DNA of 64,000 bases. Origin: Calidithermus chliarophilus DSM 9957. GTDB taxonomy: Bacteria > Deinococcota > Deinococci > Deinococcales > Thermaceae. The notes under the pieces were generated by a model. It did not search any database and was not told the origin of the DNA. It saw only the letters and a program-made list of their open reading frames with translations. The position numbers and the translations under genes were made by a program. Within the stretch, counting starts at the first letter, position 1, and every line of letters begins with the position of its first letter. Where the stretch lies: positions 1,799,461-1,863,460 of the forward strand of contig NZ_KE387023.1 in the NCBI RefSeq assembly GCF_000430045.1. Direction: 5' to 3'. Shown here piece after piece: positions 14,914-23,555 of this stretch.

Positions 14914-16398
14914 TTAGCGGGCATCGCTGATGATGTTGGCGGTGATGATGATCAGTAGCTCCTCACTGCTGACGGTGCTGGTGCGCTGCTTGAAGAGCAG
15001 GTCGAGGATGGGGATGTCGCCGAGTATGGGAACCTTGTTCTCCTCGTTGACGGTGTTTTGCTGGACCACTCCACCGATCACTACGGTCTGGCCATCCTTG
15101 ATGCGCAGCTTGGTACGGTCGGAGCGGGTCTTCACCTCGATGCTGTTGGCGATAGGGCCTTGCCTGGGCTGCTCCCCGGTCTGGGTGAAAACCTCCAGGG
15201 TGATCTGCCCGTCCGCGGTGATCTGCGGGACGACGCGCACGAGCAGGCCCACGTCGAACTCGCGGGTGGGTTCGCCCTGCACCTGCGGGGTGACGATGAG
15301 CCTCGAGCCCGACTTGACCTCGAAGTTGGGGTAGTTGTCCTCGACGATCTGGGTCACGTCGCTCAGGCGGCGGGCCAGGCTCTGCTGCTCGAGGATGTCG
15401 AGCACCGCCCGGATGTTGAGCGCGGCCAGGCTCTTGGAGGCGTCGAAGATCAGGCTCAGGGCGCCGTCGATGATGCTGCCGACGAGGTTCCCCCCGCTCA
15501 AGCTCTCCCACTTGATGCCGAAGCTGCTGACCACGCTGCTGTCCACCGACTGGATGCGCACCTTGAGCTGCACCTGTTTAACCGGCACGTCGAGCTCGCG
15601 GATGAGGGCTTCCACGCGGGCCATCTGCTCGGGGCTGGCGGTCACGATCAGGGTGTTGGTGCGAACGTCGGCGGTGAAGAAGGCCGTGCTCTGGGCTTGG
15701 GGCTGGGCCTGAGGCTGGGTTTGGCCCTGGGCCTGCTGCCCGTTGCTCTTGCCCTCGAGCGCCGAGCTGAGCACCTCGGCCATCGCCTCGGCGCGGGCGT
15801 GGGCCAGCTTGAAGTTGCGGGTAATCCGGTCCACCTGCGCCTGGGGCCGGTCGATCTGGGCGAGCAGGGCGGCGATCTCGGAGTGCTGCTTCTCGGTCGC
15901 GGTGATGAGCAGGGTGGGCTGCCCGGGCGCGACGGTCACGCGGATGCCGGGGATTTCGGCCTCAAGGAAGCTCTTGAGCGCGGTGGGGTTGCCGTTGATG
16001 GCGTAGCTGCGGCGCACGGTGGGCTCTTCCGTGGGCGTGGTCGGCTGCTGCGCCGTCTTGGGCACGTAGCGCGAGACCACTTCCGGAGAAGCCACCAGCA
16101 TCACGTTGTTCTCCAGGAGGATGTAGTCGAGCTTGCCGTCGCCGTAGGTGTTGATGAGCAGGTCCCAGACCTGGCGGAAGGGCTTCTTCTCCAGCGAAAC
16201 CCGCACTAAGGTGGCCGGGATGTCCCGCAGCAGAGGGGTAAGGCCCACGCTGGTCGCCGTGCTGCGCAGGGCGTCCTCCAGCGGGATGCCGTTGGGGGCG
16301 ATCAGGTCCACCGCCTGGTCGAAGCGGGCGTCCCTGGGGAGGCTACCCGCGAAGGCCAGGCTCAGGAGTAAGACGATAAGGGACAGGATTCGTTGCAT
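14914..16398 (-). CDS. pilQ: Type IV pilus/competence secretin PilQ
   Basis: Outer-membrane secretin through which the pilus, and DNA in natural transformation, passes. Signal peptide at 1-17. N-terminal periplasmic repeats (about 20-220) include a Gln-rich linker (about 215-240); the secretin domain is C-terminal, with VPILGDIPILDLLF as the family signature. At 494 residues it is much shorter than the Thermus thermophilus PilQ (about 757 as I recall), missing periplasmic N-domains. Last gene of pilMNOWQ. Confidence 0.92.
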   Translation of the reverse strand: MQRILSLIVLLLSLAFAGSLPRDARFDQAVDLIAPNGIPLEDALRSTATSVGLTPLLRDIPATLVRVSLEKKPFRQVWDLLINTYGDGKLDYILLENNVMLVASPEVVSRYVPKTAQQPTTPTEEPTVRRSYAINGNPTALKSFLEAEIPGIRVTVAPGQPTLLITATEKQHSEIAALLAQIDRPQAQVDRITRNFKLAHARAEAMAEVLSSALEGKSNGQQAQGQTQPQAQPQAQSTAFFTADVRTNTLIVTASPEQMARVEALIRELDVPVKQVQLKVRIQSVDSSVVSSFGIKWESLSGGNLVGSIIDGALSLIFDASKSLAALNIRAVLDILEQQSLARRLSDVTQIVEDNYPNFEVKSGSRLIVTPQVQGEPTREFDVGLLVRVVPQITADGQITLEVFTQTGEQPRQGPIANSIEVKTRSDRTKLRIKDGQTVVIGGVVQQNTVNEENKVPILGDIPILDLLFKQRTSTVSSEELLIIITANIISDAR

Positions 16399-16413
16399 AA
16401 GCTATCACCGCCT

Positions 16414-17523
16414 CTAGGGGTTCACCAGTTCGAGCGTAAGGCTTTCCGACCCCTGCACCAAGAGGGCTTCGCGGGCTGTTAAGGTTTTAAGAAGGACCTC
16501 GCTCTCGGGGAAATTGCGCCCCACCGGGAGCACGAAGAAGCCGTTCTTGCCCTGGAAGATGCCCACGCTCGTGGGGCCGAGCACCACGCCGACGAGCCGC
16601 AGGTTCTGCTCCTGCACGAAGCGGGTCAGGACCGAGACCACCGGGGTTTTGACGACGGGGGTGGTGGCCGGCGTGGTGGGCGTGGCCTTGGGCTCGAGCG
16701 TCGGGTTGGGCTGTCCCTGCTGGCCGACGGGAGGGAGGCTGGTGCTGCCGCCGAGGTTGGCCTCGCCGGGCTGGGCCACCTGCGGCTGCGTGGGCTGGGT
16801 GGCCTGGGCGGTGGGGACTTCGCGGTCGAGCGGGGCGAGCCGCAGGGGGAGAGCCCCGCCGCTCAGGCTGGGGGCCGGGGCCGGCGTGCTCGCCCCGGCA
16901 CGGGGGTTGGCGGCCGGAAGCCGGGCCTGGCTGCCGCTGCCCGCGGGGGCCGTGGTGGGCGTCGCGGTGGGGCGAGGGGTGGGGGCCGGAGCCGTCACCC
17001 GGATGTTGGGCGAGGGAAGGGGCGTCTGCACCGGGCGAACTTGCACCCGGGGGCCGCTGGGGATGGCCCGGGTCGGGGGCGGGGTCTGCGCCACCACGGG
17101 TGGAGGGGTGGGCTGGGTGGCGGTGGCGGTGACGGTAGGCTGCTGGCTGGGCGGGACCTCCTCCGGGAACAGCGGCATGAAGGGGTTGGGAGGTGCCTGC
17201 ACCTGCAGGCGGCCGGGGGCCGTGGGCCCGGGGCTGGCCTGGGCCGGCTGGGCCGGACCGCTCTGGGCCTCGGGGGCAGGGCTTTCGCCGGGCGTGGTCT
17301 CGGCCTTGAGGAAAGGCAGCGGCACGACCTCGAGCGAGCGCGCGGGAACGGTTCCCTCCGGAGGGGTCACGGGGGTGGTGGGCGTGACCGCAGTGTCCGC
17401 CGGCTGCCCCACCTGGCTCGCCACCAGGTACCACACCCCGACGAGCCCGGCGAACAGCAGGCCCGCCAGGGCCACCTTGGTGGACTGGGGGAGTTTGCGG
17501 AGGGTGTTGCCGAGCTGGTTCAT
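16414..17523 (-). CDS. pilW: Pilus assembly protein PilW/PilP-like, Pro/Thr-rich
   Basis: Position between pilO and pilQ corresponds to Thermus pilW (PilP analogue). 369 residues: one N-terminal membrane helix (about 17-37), a very long Pro/Thr/Ala/Gln-rich linker (about 38-280) able to span the periplasm, and a small C-terminal beta domain (about 290-369: LRLVGVVLGPTSVGIFQGKN) like the PilP domain that contacts the secretin. Overlaps pilO by 4 nt. The linker is low-complexity, so homology is visible only at the ends. Confidence 0.82.
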   Translation of the reverse strand: MNQLGNTLRKLPQSTKVALAGLLFAGLVGVWYLVASQVGQPADTAVTPTTPVTPPEGTVPARSLEVVPLPFLKAETTPGESPAPEAQSGPAQPAQASPGPTAPGRLQVQAPPNPFMPLFPEEVPPSQQPTVTATATQPTPPPVVAQTPPPTRAIPSGPRVQVRPVQTPLPSPNIRVTAPAPTPRPTATPTTAPAGSGSQARLPAANPRAGASTPAPAPSLSGGALPLRLAPLDREVPTAQATQPTQPQVAQPGEANLGGSTSLPPVGQQGQPNPTLEPKATPTTPATTPVVKTPVVSVLTRFVQEQNLRLVGVVLGPTSVGIFQGKNGFFVLPVGRNFPESEVLLKTLTAREALLVQGSESLTLELVNP

Positions 17524-18107
17524 TGCTGCCCTCCCTGCGGCGCCGCGGCCTGACCGGTGTAGACGTAGACGGTCATGGTCATGCTGCTGTTGATGATGGG
17601 GTTGCTGCTCTCAGCGCCCACCGTCAGGTTGAGGCCCGCGACGGTGGCGAAGCGCTGGAGGTTCTCGAGCTGCTTCAGGAAGGTGAAGAGCTCGGGGAAG
17701 GGCGACTCGACCTGCATCGCCAGGTTGATCGTTCGCACCCCGGCCACCTCGCTGCCGCCGGTGGTGCGCCCGATGGTCTTGAGCGTGACCCCGCTGCGGC
17801 GGGCGAGCTGGGTGAGAAGGGTGAGCACCTGGGAGAGGTCCTCTTGCGGGGGCAACTCGCGGAAGAAGCGCTGGCGCTGGAGCTCGAGGTCGAGGATGGT
17901 CGCGCGCAGTTGGGGCAGCGCCCGCTCGGCCGCCCGTCCCCGGTCACGCTGCACCGAGAGCTCGGCGATCTGGCTGCGCAGCAGGCCGATCTCCGAACGC
18001 ATGGGCTGAATCAGGAAGAAGTACAGCCCCAAAGCCAGCAAAAAGGAGGCCAGGATGATGATGATGGCCCATTCGCGTTGGCCGAGCCTAGCGAGCACCT
18101 TGTCCAC
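17520..18107 (-). CDS. pilO: Type IV pilus inner-membrane protein PilO
   Basis: 195 residues: short cytoplasmic start, one membrane helix (about 13-35), coiled coil (about 40-85) and a periplasmic ferredoxin-like domain. With PilM and PilN it forms the inner-membrane alignment complex. Its start overlaps the end of pilN by 20 nt and its end overlaps pilW by 4 nt. Confidence 0.9.
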   Translation of the reverse strand: MDKVLARLGQREWAIIIILASFLLALGLYFFLIQPMRSEIGLLRSQIAELSVQRDRGRAAERALPQLRATILDLELQRQRFFRELPPQEDLSQVLTLLTQLARRSGVTLKTIGRTTGGSEVAGVRTINLAMQVESPFPELFTFLKQLENLQRFATVAGLNLTVGAESSNPIINSSMTMTVYVYTGQAAAPQGGQQ

Positions 18108-18792
18108 CTCCTGTGGCGCTGCCCTGCGGGGCGGAGCTGGTGCTGCCGGGCGCGGGCTGCGCGCCCGGGACGCTGTCCACCAGCCCGACCGTGGCGGAGA
18201 AGGTGTAGACCCCCCGCTGCAGGTCGAGGCTGGAGTCGCGGAAGTTGATGCCGAAGCGCGGCGAGGACTCGAAGGCGTCGACGAAGCGGATGAGCTCGCG
18301 CTCGTTGAGGGCTTCGCCGCGCAGGTCGAACTCCACCCGGGCGCTCTTGCCGTCGTAGGCCCCGGCCTGGGCGGCGGTCTGGGACTCGGCGGGCGTGAGC
18401 AGCTTGGTGCCGATGCTCTTGAGGTTGACCCCGAAGGCGCTGCCGCTGGGGGCGCTGCTGGAGCGGGGGATCTGGTTGATGACGGCCGCCAGGTAGTCCG
18501 ACCAGTTGACCTTGCTCTGCTCGAGCTGGCTGCGGATCGCGATCACCTGCTGGAGCTCGGTGCGCTGCTGCTCGAGGCGGCGCTGTTCGGCGATGAAGCG
18601 TTGCAACGAGTTGACCTCGATCTGAAGCTGTTCTTGTTCCCTTTGGAGCGCGTTGCGCTCGGAAAGGGTGGAGAAGTAGAGGTAAGCCGTGATGCCCAAC
18701 GCCAGCCCGGCGAAGCCGACGGCGGCCAGTCGCCACCACCCCGGCTCGACCCGGCGGCGCAGGGTCTTGGGCAGCAGGTTGAGCTTAATCAA
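18088..18792 (-). CDS. pilN: Type IV pilus inner-membrane protein PilN
   Basis: 234 residues starting MIKLNLLP, the conserved cytoplasmic peptide that docks onto PilM. One membrane helix (about 20-42), coiled coil, then a ferredoxin-like periplasmic domain and a Gly/Ser/Gln-rich tail. Overlaps pilM by 8 nt and pilO by 20 nt. Confidence 0.92.
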   Translation of the reverse strand: MIKLNLLPKTLRRRVEPGWWRLAAVGFAGLALGITAYLYFSTLSERNALQREQEQLQIEVNSLQRFIAEQRRLEQQRTELQQVIAIRSQLEQSKVNWSDYLAAVINQIPRSSSAPSGSAFGVNLKSIGTKLLTPAESQTAAQAGAYDGKSARVEFDLRGEALNERELIRFVDAFESSPRFGINFRDSSLDLQRGVYTFSATVGLVDSVPGAQPAPGSTSSAPQGSATGGGQGAR

Positions 18793-19924
18793 TTGAACCC
18801 ACCCCCCGCATGGCTAAGCCCACCGGCACCACGAACTCGGCGGAGAGGCCGCGCAGGTAGTCCGGATCGAAGCGGCTCTTGTCGTAAGACACGTTTTTCC
18901 AGGGGTCCACCACTTCCAGCGGGATGCCCAGGGTGTCGGCCAGCAGCGGCACCAAGCTGCGCAGCTTGCTGCCGCCCCCCGCCACGAAGCCCTGGTCGAT
19001 GCCCAGGTCGCCGACTTGCACCCGGAAGAACTCGAGGCTGCGCCGCAGCTCGGTGGTGAGCTCGACGAGCACCGGGCGGATGGCGTCGTACATGCGCGCC
19101 GGGTTGAAGCGCTCGCGCTCGGCGTCGAAGTCGAGGAGCAGGTCCTCGTCCTCGGTGGGGATGGTCGCCAGGCCGTAGTTCTTCTTGGCCTCCTCGGCGG
19201 CGGTGCTGTCGAGGTTGAAGGCCTTGGCGATGGCCGCGGTGAAGTCCTTGCCCGAGAGGTTGATGACGCGGTTGAGCAGCAGGCGCTCCCCGCGGGTCAG
19301 CACCAGCGCGCTCGACTCCGCGCCGATCTCGAAGTACAGCGTCACCAGCTCGCGGCCGCCGTCGCCCACGAGCTGCGGCTCGAGCACGCGCAGCCCGGCA
19401 AAAGGCTTGACGTCGATGATCAGTGGCTCGAGGCTCGCGGCCTTGAGGGTCTCGACCAGGCTGGCTACGGTCTCCTGCCGCGCCGCCCCCACCACCACGT
19501 CCATCTGCTCACCTTCCGCTACGCTGTCGAGGGGGTCCAAGGGCGCATAGTCCATCACCACTTCGTCGATGGGGAAGGGGATGTAGCGCTCGGCTTCCCA
19601 GCGCACGGCCTCCTCGAGCTGCTTGGCGGCCATCTTGGGCACCTGCAAGGTGCGGGTGATGACCGCCGAGTTGCTCACCGCCGTTACCACGTAGCGCTTG
19701 CGGGTACGGATCTCCGCCAGCATCTCGCGCAGCTCGTTGGCCAGCGCCTGTGGATCAGCGATGTTGCCCTCCTGGAAGAGTCCTGGAGGGGTTGGCCGGA
19801 TGGATAAGCCCCGCAACGTAGGGGGTGTCCCCGACAACTCTACCAGCTTGAGGTTGGCCGAACCGATCTCGAGGCCCAGGGCCTCGACCCGTGGCTTCAA
19901 CAAGCTGCTAAAGAACTCACGCAC
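18785..19924 (-). CDS. pilM: Type IV pilus assembly ATPase-like protein PilM
   Basis: Actin-like (FtsA fold) cytoplasmic protein that recruits PilN. 379 residues with LGLEIGSANLKLVEL near the start (phosphate 1 loop) and VAGGGSKLRSLVPLL (adenosine loop, about 312-326). Start GTG with AAAGGGGG upstream; a TATACT box lies at 19968-19973 (complement), about 44 nt before the start, so this operon has a normal leader rather than being leaderless. First gene of pilMNOWQ. Confidence 0.93.
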   Translation of the reverse strand: MREFFSSLLKPRVEALGLEIGSANLKLVELSGTPPTLRGLSIRPTPPGLFQEGNIADPQALANELREMLAEIRTRKRYVVTAVSNSAVITRTLQVPKMAAKQLEEAVRWEAERYIPFPIDEVVMDYAPLDPLDSVAEGEQMDVVVGAARQETVASLVETLKAASLEPLIIDVKPFAGLRVLEPQLVGDGGRELVTLYFEIGAESSALVLTRGERLLLNRVINLSGKDFTAAIAKAFNLDSTAAEEAKKNYGLATIPTEDEDLLLDFDAERERFNPARMYDAIRPVLVELTTELRRSLEFFRVQVGDLGIDQGFVAGGGSKLRSLVPLLADTLGIPLEVVDPWKNVSYDKSRFDPDYLRGLSAEFVVPVGLAMRGVGSID

Positions 19925-20049
19925 ACTGCCCCCTTTCGGTCAACATGGGTCTCCAGGACGGTATTTGAGTATAACATTAGCGCAATTCCTGGGACCTTCT
20001 GCTTGCATCAGTGTAACGTACCCCGTTGCGACTGCAATGGTCAAATGAA

Positions 20050-20074
20050 CTCCTGGACGAATCTCGTCCAGGAG
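20050..20074 (-). terminator. Hairpin between homoisocitrate dehydrogenase and pilM
   Basis: Perfect 11-bp stem 20050-20060/20064-20074 with a 3-nt loop, about 55 nt past the dehydrogenase stop. There is no good T-tract, so termination strength is uncertain. Confidence 0.5.
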
Positions 20075-20128
20075 CCAATTTGAGCCTTTGGGAAGGGTTG
20101 TATAAAGAACAAGTTAACGAACCTGGCG

Positions 20129-21136
20129 TTACAGCGCCGCCGCCACGGCCTTGGCGAAGGTTTCGGTGTTGGCGTCGCCTCCGAGGTCGGGGGTGCGGGG
20201 GCCGTTCTCGAGCACCCGGTCCACGGCGCGCTCGAGGCGCCGCGCGGTCTCGTGCTCGCCCAGGTGGTCGAGCATCATGGCCGCGGAGAGGATGGTGGCG
20301 GCGGGGTTGGCGATGCCCTTGCCGGCGATGTCGGGGGCCGAGCCGTGCACCGGCTCGAAGATGGCGTTGTCGAGCCCGATGTTGCCGCTGGCGGCGATGC
20401 CCAGGCCGCCCACCAGCCCGGCGGTGAGGTCGGAGATGATGTCGCCGAAGAGGTTGGTGGTCACCAGCACGTCGAAGCGCTCGGGCCGGATCACCAGTTG
20501 CATCGCGCAGTTGTCGATGATGATGTCCTGGGTCTTGACCTCGGGGTAGTTCTTGGCCTGCTCGAGCACCGTGTTAAGGAACAGCCCCTGGGTCAGCGGG
20601 AGCACGTTGGCCTTGTGGGCCACGTGGAGCTGCTTGCGCGGGCGGGTCATGGCGAGCTTGAGCGCGTACTCGCCGATGCGCGAGCTGGCCTTGCGGGTGA
20701 TCACGGTGTCGGCGATGGCCAGCTCCCCGCCCAGGTAGCTGCGCTCCTGCTCGACGTAAAGCCCCTCGGTGTTCTCGCGCACCACGATGAGGTCCACCCC
20801 CTCGCGCGCCCCGGGCACGGGGTGGTACTTGGCGGGGCGCACGTTGGCGAAGAGGTCCAGGCGTTTACGCAGGTAACGGATGGCGCCGAAGAAGCCCGGC
20901 ACCTTCTTGTTGGGGCTGCTGGCCGCCCCGAACAGGGTGGCGTCGGTGGAGGCGATCTTCTCGACCGTCTCCTCGGGGACTGAGATCCCCACTCTTTCGA
21001 AGGTCTCCCAGCCCGCCTCGGCCTCCACGAAGTCGAGCTTCAGCCCGGTGGCCTCGAGCACCAGCCGGGCGGCCGGGATCACCTCGTGGCCGATGCCATC
21101 GCCTTCGATCAGACAGATTTTGTAGGTGCGGCTCAT
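20129..21136 (-). CDS. Homoisocitrate dehydrogenase
   Basis: NAD-dependent oxidative decarboxylation of homoisocitrate to 2-oxoadipate in the alpha-aminoadipate lysine pathway of Thermus. 335 residues that follow the Thermus HICDH closely: [16 protein letters not shown], then [17 protein letters not shown] (the Arg-rich substrate loop), [20 protein letters not shown] and [18 protein letters not shown]. This distinguishes it from 3-isopropylmalate and isocitrate dehydrogenases. A TAGAAT box at 21154-21159 (complement) is a possible promoter. No other lysine gene is in the window. Confidence 0.9.
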   Translation of the reverse strand: MSRTYKICLIEGDGIGHEVIPAARLVLEATGLKLDFVEAEAGWETFERVGISVPEETVEKIASTDATLFGAASSPNKKVPGFFGAIRYLRKRLDLFANVRPAKYHPVPGAREGVDLIVVRENTEGLYVEQERSYLGGELAIADTVITRKASSRIGEYALKLAMTRPRKQLHVAHKANVLPLTQGLFLNTVLEQAKNYPEVKTQDIIIDNCAMQLVIRPERFDVLVTTNLFGDIISDLTAGLVGGLGIAASGNIGLDNAIFEPVHGSAPDIAGKGIANPAATILSAAMMLDHLGEHETARRLERAVDRVLENGPRTPDLGGDANTETFAKAVAAAL

Positions 21137-21227
21137 TCAAATCACCAGCCGCCATTCTACGCCCTTTTCCGCCGGGCGCATTTCCTTAAACGGCCTGCCC
21201 CTACCACGGCCCCGGCGCCCGGCCGGC

Positions 21228-21701
21228 TCAGTCCGTGTCGAAGCGGATGTCGATGTTCCACTCCTGCCGCCGCTGCCGCCTGGCCTCGAGGCCCAGCTCG
21301 AGCACCAGCGCCGCGATCCCGATGATCAGATAAACGTCGCCCAGGCTGAGCACGCTCTTGGCCCAGTAGACGGGGAGGATATCCCCTAAATAGTAGAAGG
21401 GCGTGTCCGGGGTCATGAGCGAATGCACCGCGTCCGAGCGGGCCGTGAGCTGCTGGGCCATGCCCTCGCGGGCTTCGGGCGGGACGGCCTCGAGCCACAC
21501 CGGCATGTGCCCCCGGTTCGCCACGATGACCAGCGTGTTGAGCGCGAAGCCCAGCCAGACGAACCACAGGCTGCGAAGGCGCAGGTTCGCCAGCAGGCCG
21601 TAGCTCACGCACGCCAGCACGCCCGCCTTCGCCAGCGGCCCCCCCACCTCGGGGCTCAGCCACCCCCGGCCGGTCGAGAAGCCGACGAGGGCCTCGAGCA
21701 A
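21228..21701 (-). CDS. DUF5317-type membrane protein, start uncertain
   Basis: 157 residues from TTG 21701, with three to four membrane helices and a charged C-terminus (ELGLEARRQRRQEW). It resembles DUF5317 proteins, often found beside HD-domain genes. The frame stays open for another 120 nt upstream inside the HD-GYP gene and encodes a further convincing membrane helix (YLASALVGLALALALRV and AGWVFLAGALLEALVG), yet it has no ATG, GTG or TTG there. The true start may be non-standard (for example ACG just after GGGAGG), or the protein may come from frameshifting out of the HD gene, which ends at 21731 in another frame. Confidence 0.7.
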   Translation of the reverse strand: MLEALVGFSTGRGWLSPEVGGPLAKAGVLACVSYGLLANLRLRSLWFVWLGFALNTLVIVANRGHMPVWLEAVPPEAREGMAQQLTARSDAVHSLMTPDTPFYYLGDILPVYWAKSVLSLGDVYLIIGIAALVLELGLEARRQRRQEWNIDIRFDTD

Positions 21702-21730
21702 GGCCCCCGCGAGAAAAACCCACCCGGCCT

Positions 21731-23116
21731 TCAGCTCGACTTTGGCGAAGTCGCCGGGGCGGACTCGGAGCGCGAGGGCAAGGGCAAGTCCAACGAGGGC
21801 ACTGGCGAGGTATAGCTGCGTAGGAAAACCTCCCGGTCCTTCCAGATGGGGTCCTGCAACCAGATCCCCTTAAAGAGCTTAACCAGTTCCGGGTCGAACT
21901 GGTCCCCGGCGAGGTCCTCGAGCTCCTGCATCGCCCGCTGGGGCGACTTGGGGGGCGAGTAAGAACGCCCCGCCGTCATGGCCTCGTAGGCGTCCGCGAT
22001 GCAGACGATACGCGCCCACAGTGGAATGGCGTCCCCTGCCCGGCCCTCGGGATACCCCCGCCCGTCCCAGCGCTCGTGGTGGTAGAGCACGATCGGCAGG
22101 ACCTCCTTGAAGTAGCGGGCCGCCGGCTTGAGGATCTCGGCGCCGCGGGTGGTGTGGCTCTTAATCAGCTCGAACTCCTGGCTGGTCAGCCGGATCGGCT
22201 TGAGCAGCACGTCGTCGGGGATGCCCACCTTGCCGATGTCGTGGATGCGCGCGCCATAGGCGATCTTGCGCCGATCGGCTTCATCGAGGCCTTTGGCTCG
22301 AGCCAGGTCCGTTGCGATCGCCGCGACCCGCTCAGAGTGGAGCCGTGTAAAAGTATCCTTCGCGTCGAGCGCTTGAACGAGGGTGTCGATGGTGGCGTTG
22401 AAAGAGTCCTCGAGTTTGACTTTCTCGTCCCAGTAGAAGCGGGAGAAGTAGAGCAGCAGCATAAAAACAAGTACGGTGTATCCACCCCAATCCCCTACGA
22501 GCGGAGTTCTATATGCACTCGCCAAAAACAAAGCTACGGGAGCAGTGATCAGGTAGCTATAGGAGAGCCAGCTAAAGTTGTCATGCCAAATCTTTATAAC
22601 CGGTACCTTTGACGCAAGGTGAATTACAGCTACTACTAGCCCAACATTGACGACGAAGTAGACGATAGATGCGAGAGCTATCCCAGCAAGAGCGGTAACA
22701 TCAACAGATGCAACCTTTAGTGAGAAGGTTGAGTTGACGAAGAACCAGGTGAAGCTTGCCGCGCTTGCCGCAAGCCCTGTTTGGACACGGTTGAAAAGAT
22801 CCTTATACCAAGGGTATGTGTGGTTGAGTTGCTCATACCGGAAGATAACCAGCAACGTCGGAGCTACCCACGGCGGGAAAAGTATAGCGGTGGCTAGAGC
22901 GACGACGTAGGAGTGTGAGATCCCGGCTTCAAAGGGAAGTTTGACGCCTACTCGCGTAGCAGCTACAAGAAGCAAGCCCCAGAAGAAGATGTCAAAGGCT
23001 GAAACATTGCCTACCTGAGATATGCGGGATAACAAGAGTACGGTTAGCAGCAGTAGTGCCGTCAAACCAAAGATATAGATAAGTACTGGCTTAGGCGGCA
23101 ACGAAGCTTTAGACAT
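21731..23116 (-). CDS. Membrane-anchored HD-GYP domain protein (putative cyclic-di-GMP phosphodiesterase)
   Basis: 461 residues. The N-terminal half (about 1-240) has seven or so hydrophobic helices, a likely sensor. The C-terminal half is an HD-GYP domain: HSERVAAIA, HDIGKVGIPDDVL, HHERWDGRGYPEG (the HD-GYP signature) and ADAYEAMTAGR; the metal-binding His/Asp residues are all present. It would hydrolyse cyclic-di-GMP. The DNA is chimeric: 22460-23116 is clearly AT-rich with unusual codons (AAA, TTA, ATA) while 21731-22440 has the normal GC-rich, CTCGAG-rich style. Overlaps the DUF5317 frame downstream. Confidence 0.88.
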   Translation of the reverse strand: MSKASLPPKPVLIYIFGLTALLLLTVLLLSRISQVGNVSAFDIFFWGLLLVAATRVGVKLPFEAGISHSYVVALATAILFPPWVAPTLLVIFRYEQLNHTYPWYKDLFNRVQTGLAASAASFTWFFVNSTFSLKVASVDVTALAGIALASIVYFVVNVGLVVAVIHLASKVPVIKIWHDNFSWLSYSYLITAPVALFLASAYRTPLVGDWGGYTVLVFMLLLYFSRFYWDEKVKLEDSFNATIDTLVQALDAKDTFTRLHSERVAAIATDLARAKGLDEADRRKIAYGARIHDIGKVGIPDDVLLKPIRLTSQEFELIKSHTTRGAEILKPAARYFKEVLPIVLYHHERWDGRGYPEGRAGDAIPLWARIVCIADAYEAMTAGRSYSPPKSPQRAMQELEDLAGDQFDPELVKLFKGIWLQDPIWKDREVFLRSYTSPVPSLDLPLPSRSESAPATSPKSS

Positions 23117-23149
23117 TGCTCAAGTACTTTAACAGATACTTAAAATAAA

Positions 23150-23181
23150 GTCAGGTGCAAGTTTCACAACTTGCACCTGAC
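23150..23181 (-). terminator. Terminator after the small peptide gene
   Basis: Perfect 14-bp stem 23150-23163/23168-23181 with TCAC loop; on the minus strand it is followed by a T-rich run (TTTATTTTAAG). Lies between the peptide gene and the HD-GYP gene. Confidence 0.85.
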
Positions 23182-23204
23182 TACTCCACTTACTTCTCTT
23201 GCTT

Positions 23205-23294
23205 TTACCGCCACTCAGCGCTAGCACCGGCAGCAAGGCCGAGGGCTACGAGGCTGGAAAGCAGAGCGAAAACTTTGTAGGCGAGCTTTTTCAT
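23205..23294 (-). CDS. 29-residue putative secreted peptide
   Basis: Reads MKKLAYKVFALLSSLVAL followed by GLAAGASAEWR and TAA. It has a basic N-terminus, a hydrophobic core, and a signal-peptidase-like AGASA site that would release only EWR, or none if the peptide stays in the membrane. Evidence that it is a gene: GGGGAGG six nt before the ATG, a consensus promoter upstream and a strong terminator downstream. It resembles the leader part of AgrD-type autoinducer precursors, but lacks Cys and the charged tail, so that assignment is not made. It could be a signal peptide for the neighbouring membrane sensor, a small membrane protein, or the remnant of a longer gene. Confidence 0.6.
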   Translation of the reverse strand: MKKLAYKVFALLSSLVALGLAAGASAEWR

Positions 23295-23347
23295 GGTGAT
23301 CCTCCCCAAGGAACCTAGAACCATTCCGTTCCTGTTCTCTTGAGAGA

Positions 23348-23376
23348 ATCATAAGAAGATCAAGACGCCCGGTCAA
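23348..23376 (-). promoter_or_regulatory. Promoter of the small peptide gene
   Basis: TTGACC (-35, 23371-23376 complement), 17-bp spacer, TATGAT (-10, 23348-23353). This near-consensus sigma-A promoter is the best one in this region; it gives a leader of about 47 nt. A near-palindromic motif lies just upstream at 23401-23421. Confidence 0.8.
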
Positions 23377-23555
23377 GATATATACCGAGTCTATAAACCG
23401 TGCCAAAACGGCGTTCTGGACACGCTTCTTGTCGCCTGGGTAATAAAAGACACCCAGACCGTAACTTACAGCCAGCGGGTCGGGTGTGACATTTGAACAT
23501 CGAGGAGTATAGGGGGGCACTACACTCGCAATGAGGACCCACTGCCCCGTAAACG

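Noticed and set aside
20129-21136. 3-Isopropylmalate dehydrogenase (leuB)
   Set aside because: The substrate-loop pattern and overall match are those of Thermus homoisocitrate dehydrogenase.
23205-23294. AgrD-type cyclic lactone autoinducer precursor
   Set aside because: Only the amphipathic leader is similar; the required Cys/Ser and charged tail, and an AgrB protease gene, are missing.
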